60,952 nucleotides of DNA, taken from NCBI GenBank assembly GCA_943704495.1, contig CALSCR010003187.1, positions 1-60,952 of the forward strand. Reading direction: 5' to 3'. Positions 45,594 through 60,952 of this stretch are shown here, one piece after another. The notes beneath the pieces were generated by a model. The model was not told the DNA's origin and made no database searches. It was given only the letters and a program-made list of their open reading frames with translations. The stretch's first letter is position 1; the number at the start of each line of letters is the position of its first letter. The position numbers were made by a program, and so were the translations under genes. The DNA is from Pigoraptor chileana. Taxonomy: Eukaryota; Opisthokonta; Filasterea.

Positions 45594-45875
45594 CTCCGGA
45601 TGATTGAGGACTTGCGTGCTCGCGTGCCTGTACACTAAATAACAATGCCATAAGTAGACGGCATGAAACCGAAACAAAAACACACACGCACAACCGCATC
45701 TGACTGATTCTGTGTTTCGAATGATATTTGTCGGCAAATTTATTGACGCAAGACGACGCAAATCGAAAGTAGCTAGCTGATCGACGAACACATACAATAC
45801 TGCAAATGTAATGGCGTGCACGCCACGAATACATACACGCGCGCGCTTACAAGGCACTTGAAAGCGCAGCCGCGG

Positions 45876-47954
45876 TCATGCTTCGTCATCGGCAACGTCG
45901 CCATCTTCGCTGATCGAACTTGTTGCAGTCGATGTTCGGCGCTTGTGTCTCACTTCAAACTCAATGTCATCTAGGCATTGTCGCGCAAGGCCAATGTTTT
46001 TAAGCACAACACGTGAAGCCTCAGGCGCCTGCAGAATAACATCTGCATGCACACACACCACACCGACCCAATAGAAAGCAAAAAAAGAGAGGAAGTCAGT
46101 CAGAAAGATGCCAACGTGATCAATCAGACGGGGTTCAAGGACGAGCCACATGGGAATGCAATCGACGGTAACTGTTGGTTGTGGTGATGTGCGAGTGTGT
46201 GTAGATGGAGTATAGCAGGGGTGTAGCATGGGTTGCGTGCACATGTTGGGTGAGGTGAGGTGCGAGTGTGTGTAGCAGGAATGTAGCAGGAGTGTAGCAG
46301 GAGGTGGGTTGCGTGCATTGGCGTTCTGCGAACCTTTGAGCGACGTCTGCAGCGCACGAATCTGCTCCGTCAGGGTGGCCTTCTCGGCAGCCCACGCCAT
46401 CTCCTCCTTCAAGTGAATCTCCCGCTGGTACTCGAGGGCACTGATAATCTTGAGCTGGTCGTAATTGATGGCCTCGAGCTCGTTGATGCGCCGCGTGTGC
46501 AGGTCGTGCGCCTCGAGCAGAGCACGTGACACTGCGCCGCCGCCAGTCGCACCATTCGGCACCCCGGATGCCATGGCGTGCACGGCCGCCGTGATGCCAG
46601 ACGGACCAGCGCCGGACATAAACTGCGACCCAAGCGACAGTCGCGAGCTACTGCTGGCAATTGACCGCCGATCGTACTCCATTGCGGGCGCACCGACCCC
46701 TTGCGCGGCCATGTACAGCTGTGTCTGCGACATGATACTGCTACCGCCAAACGCACTGTCGGCGGGCGTCGAGTCCCCGTAGACACTCCACATGCGGATG
46801 TACCCGTCGTCGCCTCCACTAAACACAACGCCGCGACAGTATCGCACGGCGCGCACCCAGTCAGAGTGGCCCTTGAAGAGTGTGATGCATTCGCCCGTCC
46901 GCACGTCCCATTGCCGCACACACTTGTCGCCCGAGCTTGTGAGTATGTCGCCACCCGAAGTTGCTTGCAGACACAGCACGGGACCTTTGTGGCCCGAGAA
47001 TTCGCGCACAAACGCGCCCGTTTCCCTATCCACCGCACGCACAAGCTTGTCCGAGGAGCCAGCAAAGATCTTATCGCCCGAGACACACACGCAGAAGATA
47101 CGGTTGTGACCGGGGTAGCTGTGCACGCACGATCCAGTGTCAATGTCCCATTTCCGGATGGTGGCGTCGTTTGAACCGCTGTAGAGGAACTTGCCCACAA
47201 TCTGCATGTCGCGCACCCAATCAGTGTGCCCCTTGAACAGACGCACGCGCTCCTCCGTCGCCACACTCCACTCGACAATGACGTTGTCCCCTCCGCCAGT
47301 GAACAGACGCTGTCCCGACGGATCCGGACACACCGTGTAAATGTGGCTGCTGTGGCCCTTTTTGAAGACCCGCACGCACTGTCCAGTCATTGCATCCCAC
47401 AGGCGCGCTGTTTTGTCGTTGCTTCCGCTGAATAAGAGCACATCAACAGTCGCAATACCCGATGTTGGTGTTGCCTGTGCGGTCTGTGCGGCCTGTGTTG
47501 ACTGCGCTGTCCCGACAACCGACGGCGCTGCAGCCGGGGCGGTCGCGGTCGCGGTTGCCTGGGTCCCCGAGGCACTGTGCAACGGCGGCGGAATAGTCCC
47601 CTTTTGGGCGCGAATGCACGTGACATAATTTGTGTGCGCAGCATACGTGTGCATGATAGCACCCGTTAGTATGTTGTAGGAGCGGATTTTGTTATCGGCG
47701 GCCCCTGCATAGAGCACGTCGTCCACGACCTCGAGGCAGTACACGGCCTTCTTTCCGGGTGATTCAAACACCCGCAGAGCATTCTCAACGTGCTGAAAGT
47801 GAAAAAAAAAAGTGGTTGTTGATGAGTGAAGCGGCTCACGAGCACGGGAAAGGCACGCAAATTACCCCACTCTGTGTGTGTGTGTGTATGTGTATGTGTA
47901 TATGACAGTGAGAGAAACCACAAGCGCCAAAATGCTGCTCTTACAAACCTTCAT
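45876..47954 (-). CDS. WD40 beta-propeller protein with C-terminal coiled coil
   Basis: This is a 543-residue WD40 scaffold protein. Exons on the minus strand are 47954-47949 (only ATG AAG), 47792-46334 and 46042-45876. Seven WD repeats fill residues 1 to about 345, with units such as DKTARLWDAMTGQCVRVF, DATIRKWDIDTGSCVHSY and DKCVRQWDVRTGECITLFKG. A Ser/Gly/Ala linker follows, then a predicted coiled coil (LHTRRINELEAINYDQLKI, LKEEMAWAAEKATLTEQIRA). The end is acidic. I cannot place it in a named WD40 family; TRAF7- and FBXW7-like propellers look similar but lack shared flanking domains. The six-base first exon is inferred because the frame upstream of 47792 has no ATG. Intron 2 is stop-free and divisible by three. 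Confidence 0.85.
46189..46318 (+). repeat. Two ~60-base units in WD40-gene intron 2
   Basis: Two imperfect units starting GTGCGAGTGTGTGTAG (46189 and 46260) contain TGTAGCAGGA-type subrepeats and end in GGGTTGCGTGCA. Together they fill nearly half of the intron. Confidence 0.8.
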
Positions 47955-49748
47955 TTTCGTTCGACGTCTTAATATTTGTTGGTGTGTGCTCAAGGGCACA
48001 GCGCCCCTGTGATTCGCACCGGGGCGATTCGCTGTCGTTATGCACGGACAACCGCAGCATCAGACACGTCGGCCGCTGCCATATGGCCAAAGTATGTGAT
48101 GGAACCCAAACCGAATTCCTTCTTCAGTCGATTCCTAGCAGTAATAATCAGTTGTATGCTTCATTACATTCGCCCGATGACAGTTGCGTTTGATGCATGA
48201 ACACTAATTAGGGAGTACATCGCGGGAGTAAACCCTGATTTTTTTAATCTCTAAAAATCGTAAACAGTGTGCGTTGCCCTTAGTTCGTGCACAAGACGCG
48301 CTCTAAGTTCAAAAAGGGAGTTCGGCTTTCCACTTCAATTCTCAATTTCATGGTATCCCTAATACGGTGTATATTATGAGATATGTATCAGTTAGTAATT
48401 CTTGCAATAAGCAATACGTTGCGTGTGTTAAATCCAGCCAATCACATGCATTCCCGTTATTAATTTTAATTACCCATTATTCTTATGAGTGTATTGAAAT
48501 TTCGCCCAAAATAAAAAAAATGGATGAGTGGAGCCTGTGCGCTCTATTCGCTATTGTAAAATACCCCTCGTCACCACCGAGGATCACGTGCACTATGCAT
48601 TGGACTCCGAGTTGCGTGTTTTTGTGGTGATACAAAATGTAGTGCAAGTTGCAAATGCACACGCGAGTCAAACCAGTACTGCATGCATGCGCTGTCCCAC
48701 TGCTCGGTTTATCTGACTACTCGCTCTAACAGAGTGGTGAAAACTTCTGAGCCGCCCGGCAGCCGATCAAAGGCACGGCCGCGCGGCCGGCCGCGATCTC
48801 TAACTTTAGACGGCCGGCCGGCGGCGGGCCGAGCCATCTACAGACAGCGGCCTTCAAGTTGTGGCCATGGCAGCCAGTTCCCATTTCTAGTCGGACGGAT
48901 GGCTCCCTGAACAGACAGTGCCGCCTGAGTACCCCGTGCACGACTGAGTCGGGCTCGAACACAACCAGCATAGCCAATTTCTGAGGCAGTGCGAGCACCC
49001 TGGCTGACGATGGTATACGTGTGAATGTGTGCAGAACAGCCGGCGTGTCTCGACATCCTTGCCATTCAGTCCCACATCGTTAGCGCCTTGTATGCGCCTT
49101 AACTACCACACACACACACACTGACCCCGGATGTGGATGCAGCCCTCCGCGACGTTGACCTATTCTCAGTCAGTCCCGACGACATTGGACGCGCCGCGGT
49201 GTCACGGCTGCCCACCAGTAGTACTCAACCCAGCCGTCCGCGGCCCCAGACTGAACTCAGTGACTGAAACCGCATCGCACAGTTTCTGATTAGGTGAGCC
49301 AGTCCGCTAGTGCCGGAGTTGCCGCTGTTTGGGGCTGTGATTCGAGAGCTCGCTGTGCGTTGTGATTGGCTGCCGCATGGCATGACGTCAGTGGCTGAGG
49401 GTAACACGTAAGGTGAGGGTTACACAAACAGCGGAATTTGACTGCGTTTTCAGCGGGTGCGGCATCAGTTACGTTGCACGACACTGCCACCATCAGATCG
49501 GGACCTTCTTCCGCCAGTTGAAAAAGTGCCTCATTCAAACATTCTGGAGGTTTGAAGAGCGGAGACGTGCAAGAACACCACGCGAACAAATAAACCAAAC
49601 TGGATTGCACTGAGGTATCGGTGGAATTGGCGCATATATACCGCCGCGCACTGCCTGGAAGAAATAACCGCCGCAACGGGACTTCGAGTCTCAATAAAGT
49701 GCAACGCTGCCGCTGATCTCCTCGCCGTCTCCCTTAGTAGCGTGCAAT
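47955..49748. other. Large divergent spacer WD40 gene / PHAF1
   Basis: This is the largest gap in the window, 1794 bases. It holds a GC-rich island (48760-48835) with two GGCCGGCC sites (48785-48792, 48812-48819) inside a 14-base palindrome, and a short (CA)n run near 49108. A possible coding piece on the plus strand lies at about 49119-49268, with an open frame DAALRDVDLFSVSPDDIGRA ending in a stop. A second stretch before it (DILAIQSHIVSAL, about 49050-49095) is in a different frame. I could not join them by splice sites or match a family, so I do not call a gene. Confidence 0.45.
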
Positions 49749-54156
<4,408 letters not shown>

Positions 54157-54385
54157 CGCATACGGGGCAGACTCCCAGTCCCATACTGAGCGTCGTGAGC
54201 AGGATGCCGTCGTTCAAATTGTAGCTGATGTTACTGCCGCTCTGTTGCGTTACGCAAATGCTGTGCGTGCGTCGCTGCGTGCGTGCGTGTTGTATAAAGC
54301 GTGTTTCGATAGCCAATGCTCTGCAGAACATGGGCCGCTGGTCATCTGGCAGATCTCGCACCCTTCATCAAAACACGGCATGTCT

Positions 54386-55494
54386 TCAATCAAGCACCAC
54401 ATTACATCTGAGGTGCATAAGCGCGCTCCGCGACTCCTGTGACAGGCTGTTTCCTCGTAAATCCAATACCGACAGACGGCCGAGCGTCGACAGATGGGGC
54501 ACGTGTATGCATTCAATTGCGTTAAAGCTGAGATCAAGATGCTCCAGGGACGCAATACTGGCAATTTGCGGCGGCAAGTCGCGCAGCAAGTTGTGTGCGA
54601 GCGAGAGACGAATAAGAGGGAGAGTAGCCACAGTGTCTGGGAGGGAGGCGAGCTGGTTGTGCGCCAACCGCAGTTCTGTTGCGTGCACGTGACATGCGGC
54701 AACACACGGCACTGCCAAGTCAGCTGTCGGCGCCACATGAATGCATAATGTGCACTGCAAACATCCACACGACGACGGCGTATTTGATGTGTTCACTGAC
54801 ACTGCCAGTCGATTTGCCATTGACATCAGCCGAAATCAACGCACACGGTCATGACACACCTTCCAGTAATGTAAACTGCAAGGATTGCATTGCCGTTTTG
54901 ACGCGTCAGAAACGAGATGCGAGATGCGAGACGCGAGAACATAGAAACGCAGCTTCAAGTCAGTATGTCTGGCTATGCTCCTGAACTCCACTACGAGACA
55001 GAGAAGTAATCTTCCTTCGTTCAAACGGCAGACGGTATAATAGCTGTTGATAAGAGCAGCCGCGCATTATAACACACGGGGCAGCGCATCACAAGACTAC
55101 ACAAACAGCCGCGTGCCGTGATCAAGAAGGATATTTCTACATAAATGCACAAGGGGTCCTTTGACGTAAGATCACCTGCGATATTTTCGAGTTGACGCTC
55201 TTCAGCTTGTTGTGTGAAAGTTCGATGCATGTGATGGGGAGTGTCTGCGTCAGATGATAGACCGCCTGCACTCCGGATTGCACATGTGTAATATATAGAT
55301 AGTAAGCACGCGAGAGAAGCGTATGTACAACACTATAGCGGCATTCCATGACACGCATGATACAATATAAAAGTGCGGGCACACAGACGCACATGAGGAA
55401 TGGAAACCAGTTCGCATCTCGACAGATCAAGCACGCGCCCATCTTCTCGCGCGGCGTCGCAACGCTGCACGACTTGTGCGACCTGTGCCGCCAT
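54386..55494 (-). CDS. LRRC20: LRRC20-like leucine-rich repeat protein
   Basis: This is a small LRR protein of 165 residues resembling LRRC20 (184 residues in human; function unknown). Exons on the minus strand are 55494-55393, 55265-55176, 54875-54860 (16 bases) and 54675-54386. The N-terminus (MAAQVAQVVQRCDAAREDGR) is followed by VLDLSRCELVSIPHAVYHL, which matches LDLAECKLVSFPIGIYK of LRRC20. LSHNKLKSVNSKIS matches ANNELKSLTSKF. The 16-base exon encodes FTLLE and restores the repeat FTLLEELRLAHNQLASLP. Three more repeats follow. The microexon is supported by phase, by splice borders and by the exact spacing of the LRR. The gene is convergent with PHAF1, with 229 bases between stops. Confidence 0.85.
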
Positions 55495-55826
55495 GACACA
55501 CTTACTGCATGACCGACATCTCAATACCAGTTTTTATCTGCAAACTCTTAGTAGCTCTAAGCTGAATTGAATCAGAACTGAATCTTCGTTGTGCGAGAGC
55601 GGCCTAGGGTTACATCTGAGCTAACCTGAGTGACACACTGAGCCGATTGATAAGACTGAAAATACTACTGTGCAGTTGTTACATTCACCCGGGCCGGCCG
55701 ATCAACTGGTCCCTGCTTTGTTGCCCACTGCATTAACAAAAACATCCGTTGTATTCGATCACACAAAAGTAGAGGCGAGTCACTGTTCGGCAACCCCTTA
55801 ATGATTAAGTGTCACATGCCAATACA
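55495..55826. other. Divergent promoter LRRC20 / HTD2
   Basis: This 332-base bidirectional spacer contains one GGCCGGCC site (55692-55699). No gene seen. Confidence 0.6.
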
Positions 55827-56940
55827 ATGCTGGCAATGAATGCCTTGTCGCGGGCCGTGCGACTGCATGCGCAGGTGCGTGCTCCCATCCTGTACAATGT
55901 AGGCGTGCACTTACGCTTCGTGGGAACTTTCGACCGAACAGCCACTAATGTTTTGTCTGTATGTGTCTGTGCGTGCGCGTGTGTTGGCGGTTTAAGCCCT
56001 TGCGGTGCTTTGCGTCCACATCCACCTGCCGCGTGGAGAGTTCAGGTGCCACGGGCTCTGGGGAAAGCGCGCCCATTCGACTTGGAGACGCCGCGGAAGC
56101 CACAAGGGCGTTTGGCAGGGATGAGGTGGGCCCATGCCCTGCGTGACGTTACATTTGCATCTATCAGTCAGACGAGAGCTCTTTCAACACCATACGGACG
56201 TTGGTTTTGCATTCTCATCATGCACAGCGCTCAACTTCATCCATCCTTGCGATTCGCTTCACAGGTCGCACAATTTGCGGCCCTGACGGGCGACTTTAAC
56301 CCGGTTCATATCGACGAAGCCTTTGCAAAGACCACTCGATTCGGCGGATGCATTGTGCATGGAATCCTTGTGAACAGCGTTGTTGCGGTGAGTGCAAGTG
56401 CCGCTTACAGAACATTACTGTGATTAACAACCGGCTATCGTGTATGGATCGTGTAGGAATCGTGCAAATCATTATCGGCGGAATACGGCAGCCCATCCGT
56501 TGACCCGCAATTGCCGCACTAATCACCGTGGTGTGCAGGGCATCCTCGGGACTCAGGTTCCGGGAGCAGGATCTGTCTTCATGTCGCAGACTGTCAAATT
56601 CAAGTCGCCGATGTATGTTGGGGAAACCGTCATTGGCCGCGTTGAGGTTTGTCGCAGCCGTCGATTCGATGAGTGCGCTTCCAATAAACAAGAATGCACG
56701 CAACATGCTCCTGTTGGATGGATCTCGCACTGCCGCCTTTCCATGACAGACACCCACGCACCCACCCACGCTCACACTGCACTTTTCCCACAGGTCAAGA
56801 CCATCCGCGCCGACAAGCCCGTTGTGGTGCTGTCGATGGTTTGCAGGAACCCCAGCGGCCGCGTGTACATGGAAGGAGAGGCCACAGTGATGATACCACG
56901 ACACAGATGGACTCCGCCAGCTGCGCCGTCCACTGAATAA
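55827..56940 (+). CDS. HTD2: 3-hydroxyacyl-thioester dehydratase type 2 (HTD2-like, hotdog fold)
   Basis: This is a MaoC-like hotdog protein of 184 residues matching mitochondrial HTD2, the dehydratase of type II fatty-acid synthesis. Exons are 55827-55874, 55997-56125, 56265-56387, 56539-56646 and 56794-56940. The hydratase-2 motif is clear: [20 protein letters not shown] followed by [11 protein letters not shown], with the catalytic Asp and His in the GDxNPxH box. [20 protein letters not shown] matches the second strand block. The N-terminus ([16 protein letters not shown], then Ser/Thr-rich) is basic and lacks acidic residues, as expected for a mitochondrial presequence. The exon 2 acceptor (TTTAAG) is the least certain junction. 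The TAA stop overlaps an AATAAA signal. Confidence 0.9.
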
Positions 56941-56941
56941 A
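56936..56941 (+). terminator. AATAAA poly(A) signal overlapping the HTD2 stop codon
   Basis: The hexamer AATAAA spans the TAA stop (56938-56940). If used, the 3' UTR would be only some 10-30 bases long, which suits the 179-base gap to the convergent GALT gene. Confidence 0.5.
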
Positions 56942-57119
56942 AGGCTGCCCCGTTTGCTTACTACAACCGCGAGACACGTGCATGCACACATTAATGCAAT
57001 TCGACCGTTTCTACTCTAAATACACTGCGTGTATGTATGTGCATATGTGCACGTGCATGTGTTTGTGTGCGCATACCGCATCCGCAAGCGTCACATTTAT
57101 CGCACATTAATCACACGGA

Positions 57120-59106
<1,987 letters not shown>

Positions 59107-59539
59107 ATCTGTCTGTGGTGTGGTTTATGGCGCAAGTTGACGTGAGTAGTGATTGGGTGGTTTGTGCATCTGCAGTACATCCTTTGCAATACATTACAAT
59201 GCCTTCTTCAAGTGTCGCGCCAGATCGGTGTGTGCCCTTCAATTCACTGAGAGACCGTAAACAAACGGCCTGATGGCAGTCGGCAACTGATTTGTAGCAG
59301 AGTCGGAGCCACCCGGGTATTTGCGAGGCCTCGGCTAATTACACGACGACGCGGTCAGTGGTGCAGTCACTAGTGAGTGCCTGCTTTCGAGTTTATTGAA
59401 AAGGCGATGCAATCCGATTCACTCTCCTCTGCACGAACGCGCGTATCCTCCCTACCACATTAATTTCACGGGAAAAGGATATTAAAGAAGAATAAGGCCT
59501 TTTTTTGATACAATTGTTGTATAAAAGCAACACGCAATA
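59107..59539. other. Divergent promoter GALT / CWC15
   Basis: This 433-base spacer lies between opposite start codons. The CWC15 side has ATAAAAG about 20 bases before its ATG. No gene seen. Confidence 0.6.
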
Positions 59540-59831
59540 ATGACGACCGCCGCCCGCGCCACGTTCCACGCCGCCAAAGGCGCTGCGCCCCGTGAATTGG
59601 TGCATTCGATCCAGTACTCCAGCAGGGATGTCGCAGCGCACACGAAGCTCAAAACGCGACAGTCAGGACAGGACAATGCTGACGATCTGCATCAGCGGGA
59701 CCTGAAGGCAGAGCTCATCGAGCTTGAACGGAACGCGCGTGACAAGCGGAATAAGGAGTCTGGAGGTTGGTGCCATCATGGACGAGTTAATTACGATTTG
59801 TTTCTGTTTCTGCCTTCTGATCTGCCATGGC

Positions 59832-59865
<34 letters not shown>

Positions 59866-60795
59866 TGTGTCGTGCGTTGTTTGTTTGTCTACTCTGCGGC
59901 GGGGTCTCATCTCATGTCAATCGGCATGCTCCCCCCCGCCCCCTCCTTTGCACTTGGCACTGCTTTGGAAGGCCGCGTGAGGGCGCGCGAGGACAGCAGG
60001 GACGATGACGAGCGCGGTGGGCAGAAGCGCCTCCGACTTGTGGATGATGCAACCGGTGGGTATAGCCAATCAAAACTAAACATTCACCCTGATATTACTT
60101 GTTGCAAGTGTGGTTCGTTGACCCTCTGTAGGGGCTGCCCCAACTATTATAAATTGAGCCGTCTTTCTGTCGCTTTCTGTCATGCAGCTCGACTGGATGC
60201 AGACGATGCCGACATAAGTGAAGACAAGTCTGAAGAAGAGTAAGTGCTATCTCTCAATCCAGCCCCCAAAATCTTTTTCCTCTTTTATTTTTGATTATTC
60301 ATACGAGAGCATTAACAAAAGTTTCGTTGTGTTTTTCGTGCAGGGATGATGCCGATTCTGACGACGATGAAGACGAGACGGCGGAGCTGATGCGTGAACT
60401 TGAGAAGATTCGCAAGGAGCGCGCCGAGGAGCAGGCCCGCAAGGTGTGTATGTGGGACCCCCACCGTCGGGGACTGCGACTGTGTGTAGTGTTGTGATGT
60501 TACGTCGAATGTTGTGGACGATCGACACGTGAGTTGTTTGTGTGCACGAGATGCATGTTTTGCAAGCCATATTGACCTCAGTACCCCTGTTGTCTTGCAT
60601 ATAGTGCCTACTCTGACATGTCGTTGTTATTTTTTGTTTGTTTGTGTGTGCGTGCATACCTGCTGTTGTGTTTGTGGTTTCACAGGAGTCTGAGCGTCTT
60701 GCGGATGAGGATAAAGTGCGCAAAGACTATTTGATGAAGGGCAATCCGCTACTCAACGCACAGCATGTCCCTGGGGACTTCAAGATCAAGCGAAG
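59540..60795 (+). CDS. CWC15: Spliceosome-associated protein CWC15 (3' end outside window)
   Basis: This is CWC15 (Cwf15/AD-002), a component of the Prp19-associated core of the spliceosome. Visible exons are 59540-59765, 59972-60055, 60188-60239, 60344-60443 and 60686-60795, all in phase; the last visible exon ends at AAG|GTGCG in phase 2. Family signatures are MTTAARATFHAAKG, IQYSSRDVAAHTKLKTRQ, HQRDLKAELIELERNAR, then an acidic stretch, AELMRELEKIRKERAEEQAR and MKGNPLLN ... FKIKRR. The remaining C-terminal part, in yeast and human mainly WDDDVVFKN and a Lys-rich tail, must lie beyond the window after a (CA)n-filled intron. Confidence 0.95.
59832..59870 (+). repeat. (GT)n tract in CWC15 intron 1
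   Basis: This GT run, with one TAT interruption, lies in the first intron and is GT on the sense strand. Confidence 0.95.
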
Positions 60796-60868
60796 GTGCG
60801 TTCCATGCGACCACAATGCGCGGACATGCATAGACACACGACACACATTGCCATGCTCATGTGAATAA

Positions 60869-60871
60869 CAA

Positions 60872-60952
<81 letters not shown>
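60869..60952 (+). repeat. (CA)n tract at the window end
   Basis: This near-perfect CA run is cut by the end of the window, in CWC15 intron 5. It is CA on the sense strand, against the usual polarity. The run may mark the end of an assembled contig. Confidence 0.95.

Noticed and set aside
48760-48835. GC-rich palindromic island as a transposon end
   Set aside because: No matching inverted copy or flanking duplication was found nearby, so I record it only as a GC island with GGCCGGCC sites.

Overview
This window looks like ordinary nuclear DNA from a unicellular eukaryote. It is gene-dense and intron-rich: I can build 21 protein-coding genes with about 110 spliceosomal introns, most of them 50-500 bases long. 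The gene set (TRPC4AP, PHAF1, LRRC20, TMEM208/SND2, CFDP1/SWC5, PABPN1, HTD2, FLVCR-type transporter) suggests a lineage in or near Amorphea/Opisthokonta, but I cannot name the organism. There are no operons, rRNA genes, convincing tRNA genes, CRISPR arrays, viral fossils or intact transposons. For all but one gene the exon models were checked by phase, and the summed exon lengths give a whole number of codons. CWC15 runs off the right end, and SAC1 is cut at the left end.

Layout, left to right: SAC1 C-terminus (+, to 1383); TRPC4AP (-, 1747-6838); Rieske protein (-, 8107-9130); SAM-RhoGAP-RA protein (+, 9850-13507); 3-beta-HSD/NSDHL-like (-, 14653-16855); MED10 (-, 17603-18780); SR splicing factor with two zinc knuckles (+, 19087-20422); SWC5/CFDP1 (-, 21332-23122); orphan zinc-finger-like protein (+, 23672-24387); PABPN1 (+, 25099-26816); SPT16 (-, 27679-32243); TMEM208/SND2 (+, 32843-33865); LRR protein (+, 34482-37578); CAMK-like kinase (-, 38610-41345); FLVCR-like MFS (+, 42468-45593); WD40-coiled-coil protein (-, 45876-47954); PHAF1 (+, 49749-54156); LRRC20-like (-, 54386-55494); HTD2 (+, 55827-56940); GALT (-, 57120-59106); CWC15 (+, 59540 to beyond the window). 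Strands alternate strongly, so most spacers are divergent promoters or convergent 3' ends.

The genes do not form one pathway. Several serve nuclear gene expression (MED10, SPT16, SWC5, PABPN1, SR factor, CWC15). Others are metabolic or membrane housekeeping genes. I found no clearly novel biological system. The most unusual features are in the non-coding DNA: intronic (GT)n tracts whose polarity mostly follows the transcribed strand; a short dispersed repeat of about 50 bases, one copy of which is flanked by 15-base near-perfect direct repeats; several GC-AG introns; coding exons of 3, 6 and 16 bases; and stop-free introns of length divisible by three.
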